DNA from: Streptomyces noursei
GTDB lineage: Bacteria > Actinomycetota > Actinomycetes > Streptomycetales > Streptomycetaceae
DNA: 64,000 nucleotides
Reading direction: 5' to 3'
Assembly: GCF_016917755.1 (NCBI RefSeq)
Contig: NZ_CP070326.1
Coordinates: 3,658,001-3,722,000 of the forward strand
Shown here: positions 41,519 to 51,003 of the stretch, one piece after another
Layout of the letters: each line of letters begins with the position of its first letter
How positions within the stretch are numbered: position 1 is the first letter of the stretch
Made by a program: the position numbers and the translations under genes
The notes under the pieces: model-generated
What the model saw: the letters and a program-made list of their open reading frames with translations, nothing else
The model's database searches: none
Told to the model about the DNA's origin: nothing

Positions 41519-41785
41519 GTGGCGAACATCAAGTCCCAGTTGAAGCGGATCAAGACCAACGAGAAGGCTCGTCAGCGCAACAAGGCTGTCAAGTCCTCCC
41601 TGAAGACCGCGATCCGTCGCACCCGCGAGGCCATCGAGGCCGGTGACCTGGAGAAGGCCACCGCCGCGCAGGCCCTGGCGGCCAAGAAGCTCGACAAGGC
41701 CGTCAGCAAGGGTGTTCTGCACAAGAACAACGCCGCCAACAAGAAGTCGGCGCTGGCCAAGAAGGTCGCCGGCCTCAAGGGCTGA
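41519..41785 (+). CDS. rpsT: 30S ribosomal protein S20
   Basis: 88 residues from GTG 41519: [20 protein letters not shown], then Ala/Lys-rich helices to VAGLKG. It binds 16S rRNA early in 30S assembly. The GTG start and the weak binding site fit the low-efficiency, autoregulated starts known for S20. A TAGTCT box near 41440 may be the -10 of its promoter. Confidence 0.97.
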   Translation: MANIKSQLKRIKTNEKARQRNKAVKSSLKTAIRRTREAIEAGDLEKATAAQALAAKKLDKAVSKGVLHKNNAANKKSALAKKVAGLKG

Positions 41786-41795
41786 CCCTCTGCCC

Positions 41796-41814
41796 GACCG
41801 CGCCCGTCGCGGTC
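41796..41814 (+). terminator. Hairpin after rpsT
   Basis: GACCGCG and CGCGGTC, perfect 7-base arms with a 5-base loop, 10 bases after the stop codon. Confidence 0.6.
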
Positions 41815-41961
41815 ACCCTGCCGATCAGGGACCCAGCGGCCCCTCTCTCCGCTCCTTGTCGGTGCACCACCGCGCCGCACACGGCCTGCGTTCGCCACGC
41901 GGGTGCGGCGCACCCGGCTCCTCCGCGGCCCCAAGCCGCCGAGCAGCCACCCAAACTGGAT

Positions 41962-42027
41962 ACGAACGACCCCACCTGTGCCCCTTTGGGGCGGGTGGGG
42001 TCGTTCGTTTGCGGTGGGGTCGTTCGT
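41962..42027 (+). repeat. Inverted repeat with duplicated right arm
   Basis: ACGAACGACCCCACC (41962-41976) is exactly complementary to GGTGGGGTCGTTCGT, which occurs twice (41994-42008 and 42013-42027). The first pairing also encloses GCCCC/GGGGC. The left arm can pair with either copy; both are followed by a short T-rich stretch. Possibly a strong terminator for rpsT or a two-state RNA element. Confidence 0.7.
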
Positions 42028-42166
42028 TTGAGTGGAGGGCGCGGCGCCCGGGGCTCCTGCCGCCCGGCAGACATCGCCCGGGTGGCCTGTCGCCCGGACG
42101 ACATCGTCCGGATTTCCCAGTGCCCGGGTAGGTTCCGGTGCCGGAAACGTCCACTACTCTGCCGTC

Positions 42167-43180
42167 ATGTCCAATACGGGGGACCAGAACAATCCCTTCT
42201 CCGTGCCGCAGCCTCCTCCCGGCTACGGCCCGACGCCCGCCCAGCAGAACCCCTACGCCCGGCCGATCCCGCAGGGCACGCCGCCGGGAGCACCGCCCGC
42301 GGCACCACGGGGACCGGGCGGCTACGGCTACCCGGGCCACCCGGCGGCCGGCAGCCCTGGCATGCCGGGTGCGGCAGGCGCACCAGGTGTGCTGGGTGCA
42401 CCAGGTGTGCTGGGTGTGCCGCGCACGGTGTACGGGGCGCCGAGCGGCGGCACCCCTGGTGGGGCGGCCCGGCGGGGCGTCTCCGGCTGGCTGTGGGCCC
42501 TCGGTGGCGCGGTGGCCGCCACCGCGATCGGGACCTCCGTGATGTTCGCCACCGGAGCCTTCTCCTCGGCGCCCGACCCCGAACTCAAGGGCTACGCGTT
42601 CCGGGACGACCTGTGCGCCGCAACCTCCCTGACCCCCTTCGAGAACGCCCACTACAAGGCGAAGCCGAACACGGGCGGCAGCACCGGCTCGGGGTCCGGG
42701 TCGGGGTCGGGTTCTTCGGGTCCGTCGTCCCCGCCCAACCCGCAGCACAGCGGCTCGCGGATGAACTCCATGGACTCGATGTGGTGCAACATCTCCCTCA
42801 CCCCGGAGACCACCGGCACCAACGACTACTCCTCGACCTGGGTCTACAACTCCGTCACCCTGCACAAGAAGGCCGACCCGGGCCCGGAATTCGCCGATAC
42901 CTACCGCTCGTACGAGAAGCAGCAGACCTCGATCTCGTACAAGGTCGAGCCCGTCAGCGGCATCGGTGACGAGGCGTACCTCGTGACCCGCAGCGACACC
43001 CCCGGCAGCAACAACAGCACGTATGTGATCCTCGCCGTCCGCGACGGCTGGATGACGTACCAGTCGACGTGGTCCAGCTACACGCCGAGCAGCGGCAACG
43101 GGAAGCCGCCGAGCTCCGCCGAGATCGCCACAATGCTGGAATCCAGCGCGAAGGAGACCTTCAAGCGGTTGCGGGGGTGA
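42167..43180 (+). CDS. Membrane-anchored protein with Pro/Gly-rich N-terminus, unknown function
   Basis: 337 residues from ATG 42167. Residues 1-105 are Pro/Gly/Ala-rich and cytoplasmic, with a doubled GAPGVL unit. One membrane segment lies at ~106-130 (WLWALGGAVAATAIGTSVMF). The outer part has a Gly/Ser linker and a ~160-residue domain with two cysteines (DDLCAAT and MWCNIS), likely a disulfide. No family recognised. A TACTCT box ends 7 bases before the ATG and there is no binding site, so the mRNA may be leaderless; the longer frame from 42032 is therefore not used. Confidence 0.78.
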   Translation: MSNTGDQNNPFSVPQPPPGYGPTPAQQNPYARPIPQGTPPGAPPAAPRGPGGYGYPGHPAAGSPGMPGAAGAPGVLGAPGVLGVPRTVYGAPSGGTPGGAARRGVSGWLWALGGAVAATAIGTSVMFATGAFSSAPDPELKGYAFRDDLCAATSLTPFENAHYKAKPNTGGSTGSGSGSGSGSSGPSSPPNPQHSGSRMNSMDSMWCNISLTPETTGTNDYSSTWVYNSVTLHKKADPGPEFADTYRSYEKQQTSISYKVEPVSGIGDEAYLVTRSDTPGSNNSTYVILAVRDGWMTYQSTWSSYTPSSGNGKPPSSAEIATMLESSAKETFKRLRG

Positions 43181-43220
43181 TCCGCGGTTCCCGGAGCGTG
43201 AGGTGCGATTCCCGGGCACC

Positions 43221-43269
43221 GGTTGCCGGTTGCCGGTTGCCGGTTGCCGGTTGCCGGTTGCCGGTTGCC
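43221..43269. repeat. Seven tandem copies of GGTTGCC
   Basis: A perfect heptanucleotide run of seven units between the convergent ends of the membrane-protein gene and holA. Such short perfect repeats change copy number readily. Not inside a gene. Confidence 0.95.
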
Positions 43270-43284
43270 CAGCGTCTCGGCCGC

Positions 43285-44268
43285 CTACCGCGAGCGGGCC
43301 GCCCGCGCGATCGTCACCACGGCCTTCTCCAGGGCGTACTCCGGGTCGTCCCCGCCGCCCTTCACCCCCGCGTCGGCCTCGGCCACCGCGCGCAGCGCCG
43401 TGGCCACGCCGTCCGCCGACCAACCGCGCATCTGCTGCCGGACCCGGTCGATCTTCCAGGGCGGCATGCCCAGCTCGCGGGCGAGGTCGCCGGGGCGGGC
43501 GCCACGCGGGGCGGAGGCGAGCTTGCCGATGGCCCGGACGCCCTGCGCCAGTGCACTGGTGATCATGACGGGGGCGACCCCGGTCGCGATCGCCCAGCGC
43601 AGCGCCTCCAGCGCCTCGGCGGCCCGGCCCTCGACCGCCCGGTCGGCAACGGTGAAGCTCGACGCCTCCGCCCGGCCGGTGTAGTAGCGCGCGACCACGG
43701 CGTCGTCGATCGTGCCCTCGATGTCGGCGGCCAACTGCGCGCACGCCGACGCCAGCTCGCGCAGATCGCTGCCGATGGCGTCCACCAGTGCCTGGCAGGC
43801 TTCCGGCGTCGCCGAGCGGCCGGACGCCCGGAACTCACCGCGCACAAAGGCGAGCCGGTCGGCCGGCTTGGTCATCTTGGGGCAGGCCACCTCGCGCGCG
43901 GCCGCCTTGCGCGCCGCGTCCAGCAGCCCCTTGCCCTTGGCGCCGCCGGCGTGCAGCAGCACCAGGGTGATCTCCTCGGCGGGCGAGCCGAGATACGCCT
44001 TGACGTCCTTGATGGTGTCCGCGGACAGGTCCTGGGAGGCGCGCACCACCACGACCTTGCGCTCGGAAAAGAGCGAGGGGCTGGTCAACTCGGCGAGGGT
44101 GCCGGGCTGGAGCTGATCGGGGGTGAGGTCACGCACATCGGTGTCCGCGTCGGCCGCCCGGGCAGCGGCCACCACCTGCTGCACCGCGCGGTCGAGCAGC
44201 AGCTCCTCCTGCCCCACCGCGATCGTGACAGGAGCAAGGGGATCGTCGTTAGCTGTCTTCCTGGCCAT
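43285..44268 (-). CDS. holA: DNA polymerase III delta subunit
   Basis: 327 residues from ATG 44268 (MARKTANDDPLAPVTIAVGQ). HolA pattern: EELLLDRAV near the start, a degenerate ATPase fold, and the C-terminal clamp-loader domain (WKIDRVRQQMRGWSADGV). It opens the beta clamp. In streptomycetes it lies near comEC/comEA and rpsT, as here. Confidence 0.95.
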   Translation of the reverse strand: MARKTANDDPLAPVTIAVGQEELLLDRAVQQVVAAARAADADTDVRDLTPDQLQPGTLAELTSPSLFSERKVVVVRASQDLSADTIKDVKAYLGSPAEEITLVLLHAGGAKGKGLLDAARKAAAREVACPKMTKPADRLAFVRGEFRASGRSATPEACQALVDAIGSDLRELASACAQLAADIEGTIDDAVVARYYTGRAEASSFTVADRAVEGRAAEALEALRWAIATGVAPVMITSALAQGVRAIGKLASAPRGARPGDLARELGMPPWKIDRVRQQMRGWSADGVATALRAVAEADAGVKGGGDDPEYALEKAVVTIARAARSR

Positions 44269-44337
44269 CGCGTCCCAGCATCCCACGCCCCACCGACAAC
44301 CCCCTCCGCGCGCGGGCCCGACCGCCCGCCAGGCCCC

Positions 44338-44375
44338 TACGTCCGCGCCCGCTCGATACGTCCGCGCCCGCTCGA
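44338..44375. repeat. Two tandem 19-base repeats
   Basis: TACGTCCGCGCCCGCTCGA occurs twice in direct succession upstream of holA, in the gap to the next plus-strand ORF. No function suggested by the sequence. Confidence 0.85.
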
Positions 44376-44498
44376 TCCCGAGCTGATCCCGGCCTGAGCC
44401 CGCCGGCCGGCGTTCGGGGCGGGGCAGGGGGCGCGGCCCGTCCCGTGGTGCCCCGTACCCCGGTGCCCCGCCTGGCGCCGCTGCCCGACAATGGAGCG

Positions 44499-44753
44499 GT
44501 GAACGACACCCGCCACCAGCGCCACGTACTCGTCCTCCCCGACCGCGACGCCGCCGAGGAGGTGGCCGAGGCCCTGACCGAACGCTTCGGCGTCGCCGAG
44601 GAACCCCAGGTCGTACGGGACGCCCTGGCCGGCGAGGACGACGCCGAGGACGCGCAGTGGCTCGTCGTTGTCGAGGACCCCGACGCCGCCTACGACGCCG
44701 CCCGCCTGGACGCCCTCGCCGCCGCGTACGAGGGCTGGCGCGAGGCCGAGTAA
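44499..44753 (+). CDS. Small acidic protein of unknown function
   Basis: 84 residues from GTG 44499 (VNDTRHQRHVLVLPDRDAAE). It is rich in Asp, Glu and Ala, with a strand-helix start (HVLVLPDRDAAEEVAEALTE) and WLVVVEDPDAAYDAA. GGAG is only 2 bases from the GTG, so the start is uncertain. No domain recognised; codon bias supports a real gene. Confidence 0.6.
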   Translation: MNDTRHQRHVLVLPDRDAAEEVAEALTERFGVAEEPQVVRDALAGEDDAEDAQWLVVVEDPDAAYDAARLDALAAAYEGWREAE

Positions 44754-44813
44754 CCCCACCCCGGGCAGAGAGCCACCGAGGAACGGTCAGCTCCTCCCCC
44801 GCCTCCCCGCTCG

Positions 44814-45584
44814 CTAGCTCACGAGGACCGGTTCCCGTTCCAGCTCGATGCCGAAGTGGGTGCGGTACGCCGGGAGGATCTCGGCCGCGTCCAGCACGCG
44901 CTCCTCCCGGGCGCCGTCGGCGTCGCTGATCACCAGCGTGCGCCCGGAGAGCGTCACCCGACCGGTCTCCGTGAGCTGCGAGCAGACCAGCGACCTCCTG
45001 AACAGCGATTTCGGCGACGTACGCTGCCACCAGCAACCGGCCTCGAAGTCCCTGAGCTCACACGGGCGTTGTTCCAGGCGGTACTGCGGTTCCCCGTTCC
45101 GGTAGACGTCGAGGTCGCCCTGCGGTGTCTCCGCTATCCGGAAGACGCCCCCGGGATTCTCCTGGTCCTCGGCACTGTCCAACCGCAGCGGGTGGTGGCT
45201 GTTCCGCCCGAAGCCGACGTCCACGAGCCAGGGACCGGTGGGCAGGTGCACCCGCAGCGCGAGGTGGTCGTACGGAATCCCGAGCCCATCGGGCCCGCAC
45301 ACCCGCGCCGACAGCAACTCGACCTCGTAGCCCAGCGTCCTGAGAAGTGCGGCGAAGGCACCGTTGAGCTCGTAGCAGAACCCACCCCGACGCGCCCCGA
45401 CGATCTTGTCGAGCAGCGGCTGCTCCTCCAGCACGATCTCCTCTCCCAGATGGATGGCGAGGTTCTCGAACGGCACGGCCCGCAGATGACTCAGCTGCAG
45501 CGCACACAACGCTTCGGCGTCGGGCGCGGCCGGCCGGACAGTGGCTATCCGGCGGAGATAGGCATCGGCGGTGACAACGTCCAT
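44814..45584 (-). CDS. Arylamine N-acetyltransferase
   Basis: 256 residues with the NAT catalytic triad: Cys70 in RRGGFCYELNGAF, His107 in PYDHLALRV and Asp122 in LVDVGFG. It transfers acetyl from acetyl-CoA to arylamines or hydrazines; some actinobacterial relatives act on pathway intermediates. It lies 28 bases after comEC. Confidence 0.93.
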   Translation of the reverse strand: MDVVTADAYLRRIATVRPAAPDAEALCALQLSHLRAVPFENLAIHLGEEIVLEEQPLLDKIVGARRGGFCYELNGAFAALLRTLGYEVELLSARVCGPDGLGIPYDHLALRVHLPTGPWLVDVGFGRNSHHPLRLDSAEDQENPGGVFRIAETPQGDLDVYRNGEPQYRLEQRPCELRDFEAGCWWQRTSPKSLFRRSLVCSQLTETGRVTLSGRTLVISDADGAREERVLDAAEILPAYRTHFGIELEREPVLVS

Positions 45585-45612
45585 GAGGTGTGCGTCCTCT
45601 CCATTCCCTCTG

Positions 45613-48387
45613 TCATGTCGCGCGGCTCCCCACGCGCAGCGTGGCTCTCGGCGCCGCTCTCATCCCAGCGTGCCGTACGTGTCTTCGCATTCGTACGGAT
45701 CTCCGTGTACCGCACGATCCGTCCCGTGTGTCGCACGGCCGGACGATGCCGCCCGACTCCTGGCCGTCGCTCCGGCCGCCGCCCCGGCCTGTGGGCCGTG
45801 TCGCCGACCGTCTCCTGGACCGGCGCCCGCCGACCACCGCGGACAGCCTGCCGGGGGTGCCGACGACCGCGATGGCGCCATCGATGTCGGTACGCAGCAC
45901 CCGCGTGCCCCCGGCCCGCAGCGCCGCGACGGTACGAGGAGCGGGGTGCCCGTAAGGGTTTCCGGCGCCGCACGAGATGAGGGCCAGACGCGGCATCAGC
46001 CGCCGCATCAACTCGGGGTCCTGATAGGCGGAGCCGTGGTGCGCCACCTTGAGGACGTCGACGGCGGCCAGCTCCGGGTGGGCGGCCAACAGCGCCTGTT
46101 GCGCGGGGGGTTCAAGATCTCCGAGCAGCAGGACCGTCAGCCCGCCCGTCCGTACGAGCACGGCGACGCTGGCGTCGTTGGGCCCGGAGAACCCGTCGTC
46201 ACCGGCCGACGGCAGCCACGGGGATGCGCCCGGCCACAACACCTCCCAGGCGAGGGGACCCAGGTGGCGCCGCTCGCCCGGGGCCGCGCGGAGCACGGGG
46301 ACCCCGGCCCCGGCCGCCGCCTCCCGCACGAACTTCACCTGTCCGTAGGGCTCTTGCAACGTCGTGGTCTCGATCGCGCCGACCGAACGGCCGCGCAGCA
46401 CCCCGGGCAGGCCGTCCACATGGTCGGCGTGGAAGTGCGTCAGGATGAGGAGCGGGATCCGGTGGATGCCCAGCCCGGTCAGGCAGTGGTCGATGGCGCG
46501 GGGCTCGGGCCCGGCGTCCACCACCAGCGCGGTGCCGTCGCCGGCCGCCAGCACCAGTCCGTCCCCTTGCCCGACATCGCAGGCCACCACCCGCCAGTCC
46601 GGCGGCGGCCAACCTGTCAGCACGCGGGTCAGCGGCGCGGGGCGGCACACCGCAAGCACCAGGGCCAGCGCGGACAGCGCGCACAACCAGCGTCGGCGCA
46701 GCACCCGGCGGCCGACCGCCAGCAGCACCACTGTGGTGACGGCGAGCATCAGCCCGCCCACCCAGCCGCCGGGCCAGCCGACCTCCGCGCCCGGCAGCTC
46801 CGCCCCCGTGCGGGCAACGGCGGCGATCCACTCGGCCGGCCAACCCGCGCACCACGCCAACGCCTTGGCGACCGGCAGGGCGACCGGCGCGGCGGCGAGC
46901 GCCGCGAAGCCCAGGATCGTCGCGGGTGCCACGGCCAGCTCGGCGAGCAGATTGCAGGGCACGCCGACCAGCCCCACCCGCGCCGCGAGCACCGCGATGA
47001 CGGGTGCGCAGACCGCCTGGGCGGCGGCCGCGGCGGCGACCACCTCGGCGAGCCGGGGCGGCACCCGGCGGCGCTGGAGGGCCGCGCTCCAGCGGGGCGC
47101 GAGCAGCAGCAGCGCGCCGGTCGCCAGGACGGAGAGCAGAAAGCCGTAACGCCGGGCGAGCCAGGGGTCGTAGAGGACCAGCAGCAGGACGGCGGCGGCG
47201 AGCGCGGGGAGCAGCGAGCGGCGACGGCCGGTGCCGATGGCGAGCAGGGTGATCAGACCGCAGGCGGCGGCCCGCAGCACGCTCGGGTCAGGGCGGCACA
47301 CGACGACGAAGCCGAGGGCGAGTGCTCCGCCGACCAGGGCGGTACCGCGCAGCGAGAGCCCCAGGCGCCGGGCCAGTCCGCGGCGTTCGGCCCGGGCGGC
47401 GAGGTGGGGCGGGCCGATCAGCAGGGCGAGCACGATGGTCAGGTTGCTGCCGGAGACGGCGAGCAGGTGCGTCAGGTCGGTGGTGCTGAAGGCGTCATCG
47501 AGATCGGGCGGCACCCGTGACACATCGCCGACGACGAGTCCGGGCAGCAGCGCGCGGGCATCCGGAGTCAGTCCGTCGGTCGCCCGGCGCAGCCCGTTGC
47601 GCAGGCTCCCGGCCAGCCGTTGCAGGGCGGACGGCGGCGCCACCTCGTTGGGCGGCCCGTCGGCGGTGACCCGCAGTACCGCGGCCGTCCGGTCCGCCGC
47701 CGCCAGCGGCGGTGCGGCCCGCGCCACCACCCGGATCCGGGTCGACGGCAGCAACCTGCGCCACTCCGGTGACGGCGATGGCGGCTCACCCGCAGCCTTC
47801 CCGTGCTTCGCGGCGCGCTGCTGCACGACGGCCAGCACGGGGGTACGGGCGGTGGTGACCCGCCCGTCCGGCGTCGCGATGCGAACGGCCTCGGCGGTGA
47901 ACACCAGCGCCGACGGCATCCTCTGCGAGCCGTGCACCTTGGGGCGGGTCACCCGCGGATCGTCGGTCACCTCCAGCTCCGCGGTGAGCCGTGCGTACCG
48001 GTGGGCCCATGTGGGCAGCGGCCCGCGCCGCACGTCCGCGGCGTGCAGCGCGGCGGACGCGGCCCCCGCCGCGGCGCAGAGCAGGACCGCCGCCAGCGCC
48101 ACGAGCGCCCCCGGGGACCGGCCGGGTGCAGAGTCGTGTCCCCGGGCGGACCGGCCGCCCTTCGCCCGGGCCCGCCACAGCGCGAGTGCCGCGAGCGCCA
48201 CGGCCATGGCGCAGCCCGCCGCCACCATGCCGCCCGGTGCGCCCAGGGCAACCGCTGCCGCCGCCCACGCCGCCCCCGCGGGGCCGACGAGTCGCAGGTC
48301 GGCGGGGCCGTCCTGAGGCGCGTCTGCCCTGCCGTACGACGGGTCGGCCAGGCCGGCAGGGTTCTCGTCCTCCGGAGTCGGCGTCAT
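45613..48387 (-). CDS. comEC: ComEC/Rec2-family DNA-uptake channel protein
   Basis: 924 residues. Several N-terminal membrane segments and a DUF4131-like extracytoplasmic part are followed by the Competence domain (LLAVSGSNLTIVLALLIGPP) and a C-terminal MBL domain with THFHADHVDGLPG and VDVLKVAHHGSAYQ. In naturally competent bacteria ComEC carries single-stranded DNA inward. The last ~65 residues are an Arg-rich tail beyond the usual end. The start overlaps the comEA stop by 4 bases. Confidence 0.93.
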   Translation of the reverse strand: MTPTPEDENPAGLADPSYGRADAPQDGPADLRLVGPAGAAWAAAAVALGAPGGMVAAGCAMAVALAALALWRARAKGGRSARGHDSAPGRSPGALVALAAVLLCAAAGAASAALHAADVRRGPLPTWAHRYARLTAELEVTDDPRVTRPKVHGSQRMPSALVFTAEAVRIATPDGRVTTARTPVLAVVQQRAAKHGKAAGEPPSPSPEWRRLLPSTRIRVVARAAPPLAAADRTAAVLRVTADGPPNEVAPPSALQRLAGSLRNGLRRATDGLTPDARALLPGLVVGDVSRVPPDLDDAFSTTDLTHLLAVSGSNLTIVLALLIGPPHLAARAERRGLARRLGLSLRGTALVGGALALGFVVVCRPDPSVLRAAACGLITLLAIGTGRRRSLLPALAAAVLLLVLYDPWLARRYGFLLSVLATGALLLLAPRWSAALQRRRVPPRLAEVVAAAAAAQAVCAPVIAVLAARVGLVGVPCNLLAELAVAPATILGFAALAAAPVALPVAKALAWCAGWPAEWIAAVARTGAELPGAEVGWPGGWVGGLMLAVTTVVLLAVGRRVLRRRWLCALSALALVLAVCRPAPLTRVLTGWPPPDWRVVACDVGQGDGLVLAAGDGTALVVDAGPEPRAIDHCLTGLGIHRIPLLILTHFHADHVDGLPGVLRGRSVGAIETTTLQEPYGQVKFVREAAAGAGVPVLRAAPGERRHLGPLAWEVLWPGASPWLPSAGDDGFSGPNDASVAVLVRTGGLTVLLLGDLEPPAQQALLAAHPELAAVDVLKVAHHGSAYQDPELMRRLMPRLALISCGAGNPYGHPAPRTVAALRAGGTRVLRTDIDGAIAVVGTPGRLSAVVGGRRSRRRSATRPTGRGGGRSDGQESGGIVRPCDTRDGSCGTRRSVRMRRHVRHAGMRAAPRATLRVGSRAT

Positions 48388-49580
48388 GGCGTCACCAGGG
48401 GGCGCAGGTCGGCCAGGCGGCGCTCACCGATGCCGGCCACCTGTCGGAGCTGGTCCACCGAGGTGAACCCGCCGTGCCGGGTGCGGAATTCGATGATGTG
48501 GCGGGCCAGGACCGGCCCCACTCCGGGCAGGGCATCGAGCTGCTGCTCCGTCGCCGAGCTGAGGCTCACCGGCCCACTCGTCAGCCCCGACGTCCCGCTC
48601 CCGGCACCGCCTCCGCCACCCGTCGCCCCACCGGCCCCGGGCTGTCCGCCCGCGCCCGCGCCGCCCGTGGCGCCGGCGCCCTCCGCAGCGACCAGGATCT
48701 GTTCGCCGTCGGTCAGCAGCCGCGCCCGATTCAGCCCCCGGAGATCCGCTCCGCGCAACACCCCGCCCGCGGCCTGCAGCGCATCCATCACCCGGGAGCC
48801 CGCCGGCAACCGGTGCACCCCGGGTCGGTGGACCTTCCCCGCGACATCCACGACCAGCATCCGGCCCGCCCCGGCCGGCGGCCCACCCGTCGCCGGACCG
48901 CTGGAGGAGGAGTGCGCCGACGACCACGGCGGAGCCGGCGAGCGGGCGCCGGGGCCCGGCGCCGGAACCGTACGCTCGACATCCGGCGCACGCACCGGCT
49001 CCGGGCGCCCCGCCCAGAAGTGCTGGACCGCGAAGCCCACGGCCACCACGAGCACCAGGGCCAGCGCGCTCAGCGCCTTCGGGGTCGTACCGCACCGTAA
49101 CTGCACCCAGAGCGGCAGCCGTTCATGCACCGCCGACCACCAGCGTTCCTGCCGGCGGGCACCCGGCGGGTCGTGCTCCCGGGGCGGCGGCGCACGGTGC
49201 CCGTACGACGGTTTCGCCCCCGCGTCGGGCGGACGGCGACCACCGCCGGGACCCCTCGCCCCCGGACCCGTACGCCCCTCGGCGCTCCCGTCCTCCCTAC
49301 CGCCGCTGCTCCTCGTACCGACGCCCCGTACCGCCTCGGCGCCATGCCCCTCCTGGTCGGCGCCGAAGATCGCCGCGGCTCGGGCCCGCGTCCGTTCGCG
49401 TTTCCACTCCCGCACGCGGTCCCGTTCTCGCCGCCCCCAGCGCGCGGTCGGCACAGCGGAGGTCGAGGAAGCAGGGGGCGCAGCGGGCGGGAGGGACGGT
49501 CCGGCCGGTGACTCCGGCGCGGAAACGGAGACCGATACTGACGTCGCATCCGGCAAGGAAGCCGTTCGATAAGTGCTCAT
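48384..49580 (-). CDS. comEA: ComEA-like helix-hairpin-helix DNA-binding protein
   Basis: 398 residues from ATG 49580 (MSTYRTASL); ATG 49628 would add 16 residues, and neither has an ideal binding site. A long cytoplasmic disordered part (~1-165), a membrane segment at ~184-206 (LSALALVLVVAVGFAVQHF), an SLBB domain (LVVDVAGKVHRPGVHRLPAG) and a C-terminal double helix-hairpin-helix (LDALPGVGPVLARHIIEFR and VAGIGERRLADLRPL). ComEA binds double-stranded DNA at the cell surface. The N-terminal extension is much longer than in Bacillus ComEA. Confidence 0.92.
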   Translation of the reverse strand: MSTYRTASLPDATSVSVSVSAPESPAGPSLPPAAPPASSTSAVPTARWGRRERDRVREWKRERTRARAAAIFGADQEGHGAEAVRGVGTRSSGGREDGSAEGRTGPGARGPGGGRRPPDAGAKPSYGHRAPPPREHDPPGARRQERWWSAVHERLPLWVQLRCGTTPKALSALALVLVVAVGFAVQHFWAGRPEPVRAPDVERTVPAPGPGARSPAPPWSSAHSSSSGPATGGPPAGAGRMLVVDVAGKVHRPGVHRLPAGSRVMDALQAAGGVLRGADLRGLNRARLLTDGEQILVAAEGAGATGGAGAGGQPGAGGATGGGGGAGSGTSGLTSGPVSLSSATEQQLDALPGVGPVLARHIIEFRTRHGGFTSVDQLRQVAGIGERRLADLRPLVTP

Positions 49581-49650
49581 AGCCCTCGACGGTAGGCACC
49601 TCGCGCGGATCCCGCCGATCTGCGTCATATCCCGTGGATATCCGCGGAGT

Positions 49651-49659
49651 TGTGGATAA
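49651..49659. promoter_or_regulatory. Consensus DnaA-box sequence upstream of comEA
   Basis: TGTGGATAA is the exact complement of TTATCCACA, the classical DnaA box, in the comEA-degV gap, 71 bases before the comEA start. Only one is seen; it may be chance. Confidence 0.3.
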
Positions 49660-49800
49660 CTCCGTCACCCACACGGGCCTCCGGAACCCAGATCCGTCAC
49701 CGCCGCAACAGCCGTCACACAGGGGTCGGAAAGGTGTCGCCCCCACGGCCGCCACCTGCCGCACCACGGCTCACCGCGGCTCATGGCAGTCCACCGCGCT

Positions 49801-50646
49801 TCACCGCGGCGAGACCACGACCCCCAGCAGCCCCGGCCCCGTGTGCGCGCCGATCACCGCGCCGACCTCGCTGACGTGCAGCTCGTTCAACCCCGGCACC
49901 CGTTCCCGGAGGCGTTCGGCCAGCGCGTCTGCCCGCTCCGCCGCCGCGAGATGGTGGACCGCGATGTCGACCTGGCCCTCCCCCGCCCGCTCCGCGGCGA
50001 TCTCTTCCAGGCGTGCGATGGCCTTGGAGGCCGTGCGGACCTTCTCCAGCAGTTCGATGCGCCCGTCGTCGAGTTGGAGGATCGGCTTGACCGCGAGCGC
50101 GGAGCCGAGCAGCGCCTGCGCGGCGCCGATCCGGCCGCCGCGCCGCAGATAGTCGAGGGTGTCGACGTAGAAGTAGGCGGCGGTGCCCGAGGCGCGCTTC
50201 TCCGCGGCGGCCACCGCGTCGTCCATGTCCCCGCCGGCCTCCACCGCCTCCGCGGCGGCGAGGGCGCAGAACCCGAGGGCCATCGCCACCATCCCGGTGT
50301 CCACGACCCGTACCGGTACCGGGGCCTCCTTGGCCGCCAGCACCGCCGCGTCGTAGGTGCCGGAGAACTCCGACGAGAGGTGGAGGGAAACGACGCCGCT
50401 CGCCCCGGCCTCCGCGATGGCCCGATAGGTGTCCGCGAACACGGCGGGGCTCGGCCGTGAGGTGGTCACGGGCCGGCGCTTCTGGAGCGCCTGGGCGACC
50501 GATCTCGCGGAGACCTCGGTGCCCTCTTCCAGGGCCTGGTCCCCCAGGACGACGGTCAGCGGTACGGCCGTGATGTGGTGGCGGGCGACAGCCGCCCGCG
50601 GCAGGTAGGCCGTGGAATCGGTGACGATCGCGACATGGCGGGACAT
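49801..50646 (-). CDS. DegV-family fatty-acid-binding protein
   Basis: 281 residues from ATG 50646 (MSRHVAIVTDSTAYLP). DegV signatures: VTTSRPSPAVF, LSSEFSGTYDAA, VDTLDYLRRGGRIGAA, and GAVIGAHTGPGLLGV at the end. Homologues (FakB) bind fatty acids and present them to the kinase FakA; whether this host has FakA cannot be told here. No binding site is seen before the ATG. Confidence 0.93.
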   Translation of the reverse strand: MSRHVAIVTDSTAYLPRAAVARHHITAVPLTVVLGDQALEEGTEVSARSVAQALQKRRPVTTSRPSPAVFADTYRAIAEAGASGVVSLHLSSEFSGTYDAAVLAAKEAPVPVRVVDTGMVAMALGFCALAAAEAVEAGGDMDDAVAAAEKRASGTAAYFYVDTLDYLRRGGRIGAAQALLGSALAVKPILQLDDGRIELLEKVRTASKAIARLEEIAAERAGEGQVDIAVHHLAAAERADALAERLRERVPGLNELHVSEVGAVIGAHTGPGLLGVVVSPR

Positions 50647-51003
50647 GACTGGGAGGTTAGTCGGGGACGCGGGCGCCCGACAGTGCGGGCCCCTCCCCAA
50701 GATTTTCCAGGTTGTACCAAGGCACTGCCAAGTCCGCCCAGGTCACGGCCTGTCGGGAAGGGGAAAGAGTCGAAACGGAATGATCGCACAGCAGTTGGCT
50801 GATCGAATGGGCGCTGCGCGGGGGCCGGGAATGCCGCAGCCCGGGGGCTTGAGCTGCCGCACCACATGGACCGAGACGGCCGGACCGCAAGGACCGAAGC
50901 TGCCGCGCCACGCCCAGTCACCGGCCGAGGAGCCCATCGCCCCACGACCCCACCAGCCACCGAGCAGTCGCCCCGCCCTCCCCCAGGGAAGGCGAACCAG
51001 CAC
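50647..51003. other. 357-base gap without a recognisable gene
   Basis: Between degV and the coiled-coil membrane protein. It should hold the degV promoter; no convincing ORF, RNA or repeat is seen. Confidence 0.5.

Noticed and set aside
43221-43269. CRISPR-like repeat
   Set aside because: Seven-base units without spacers; simple tandem repeat.
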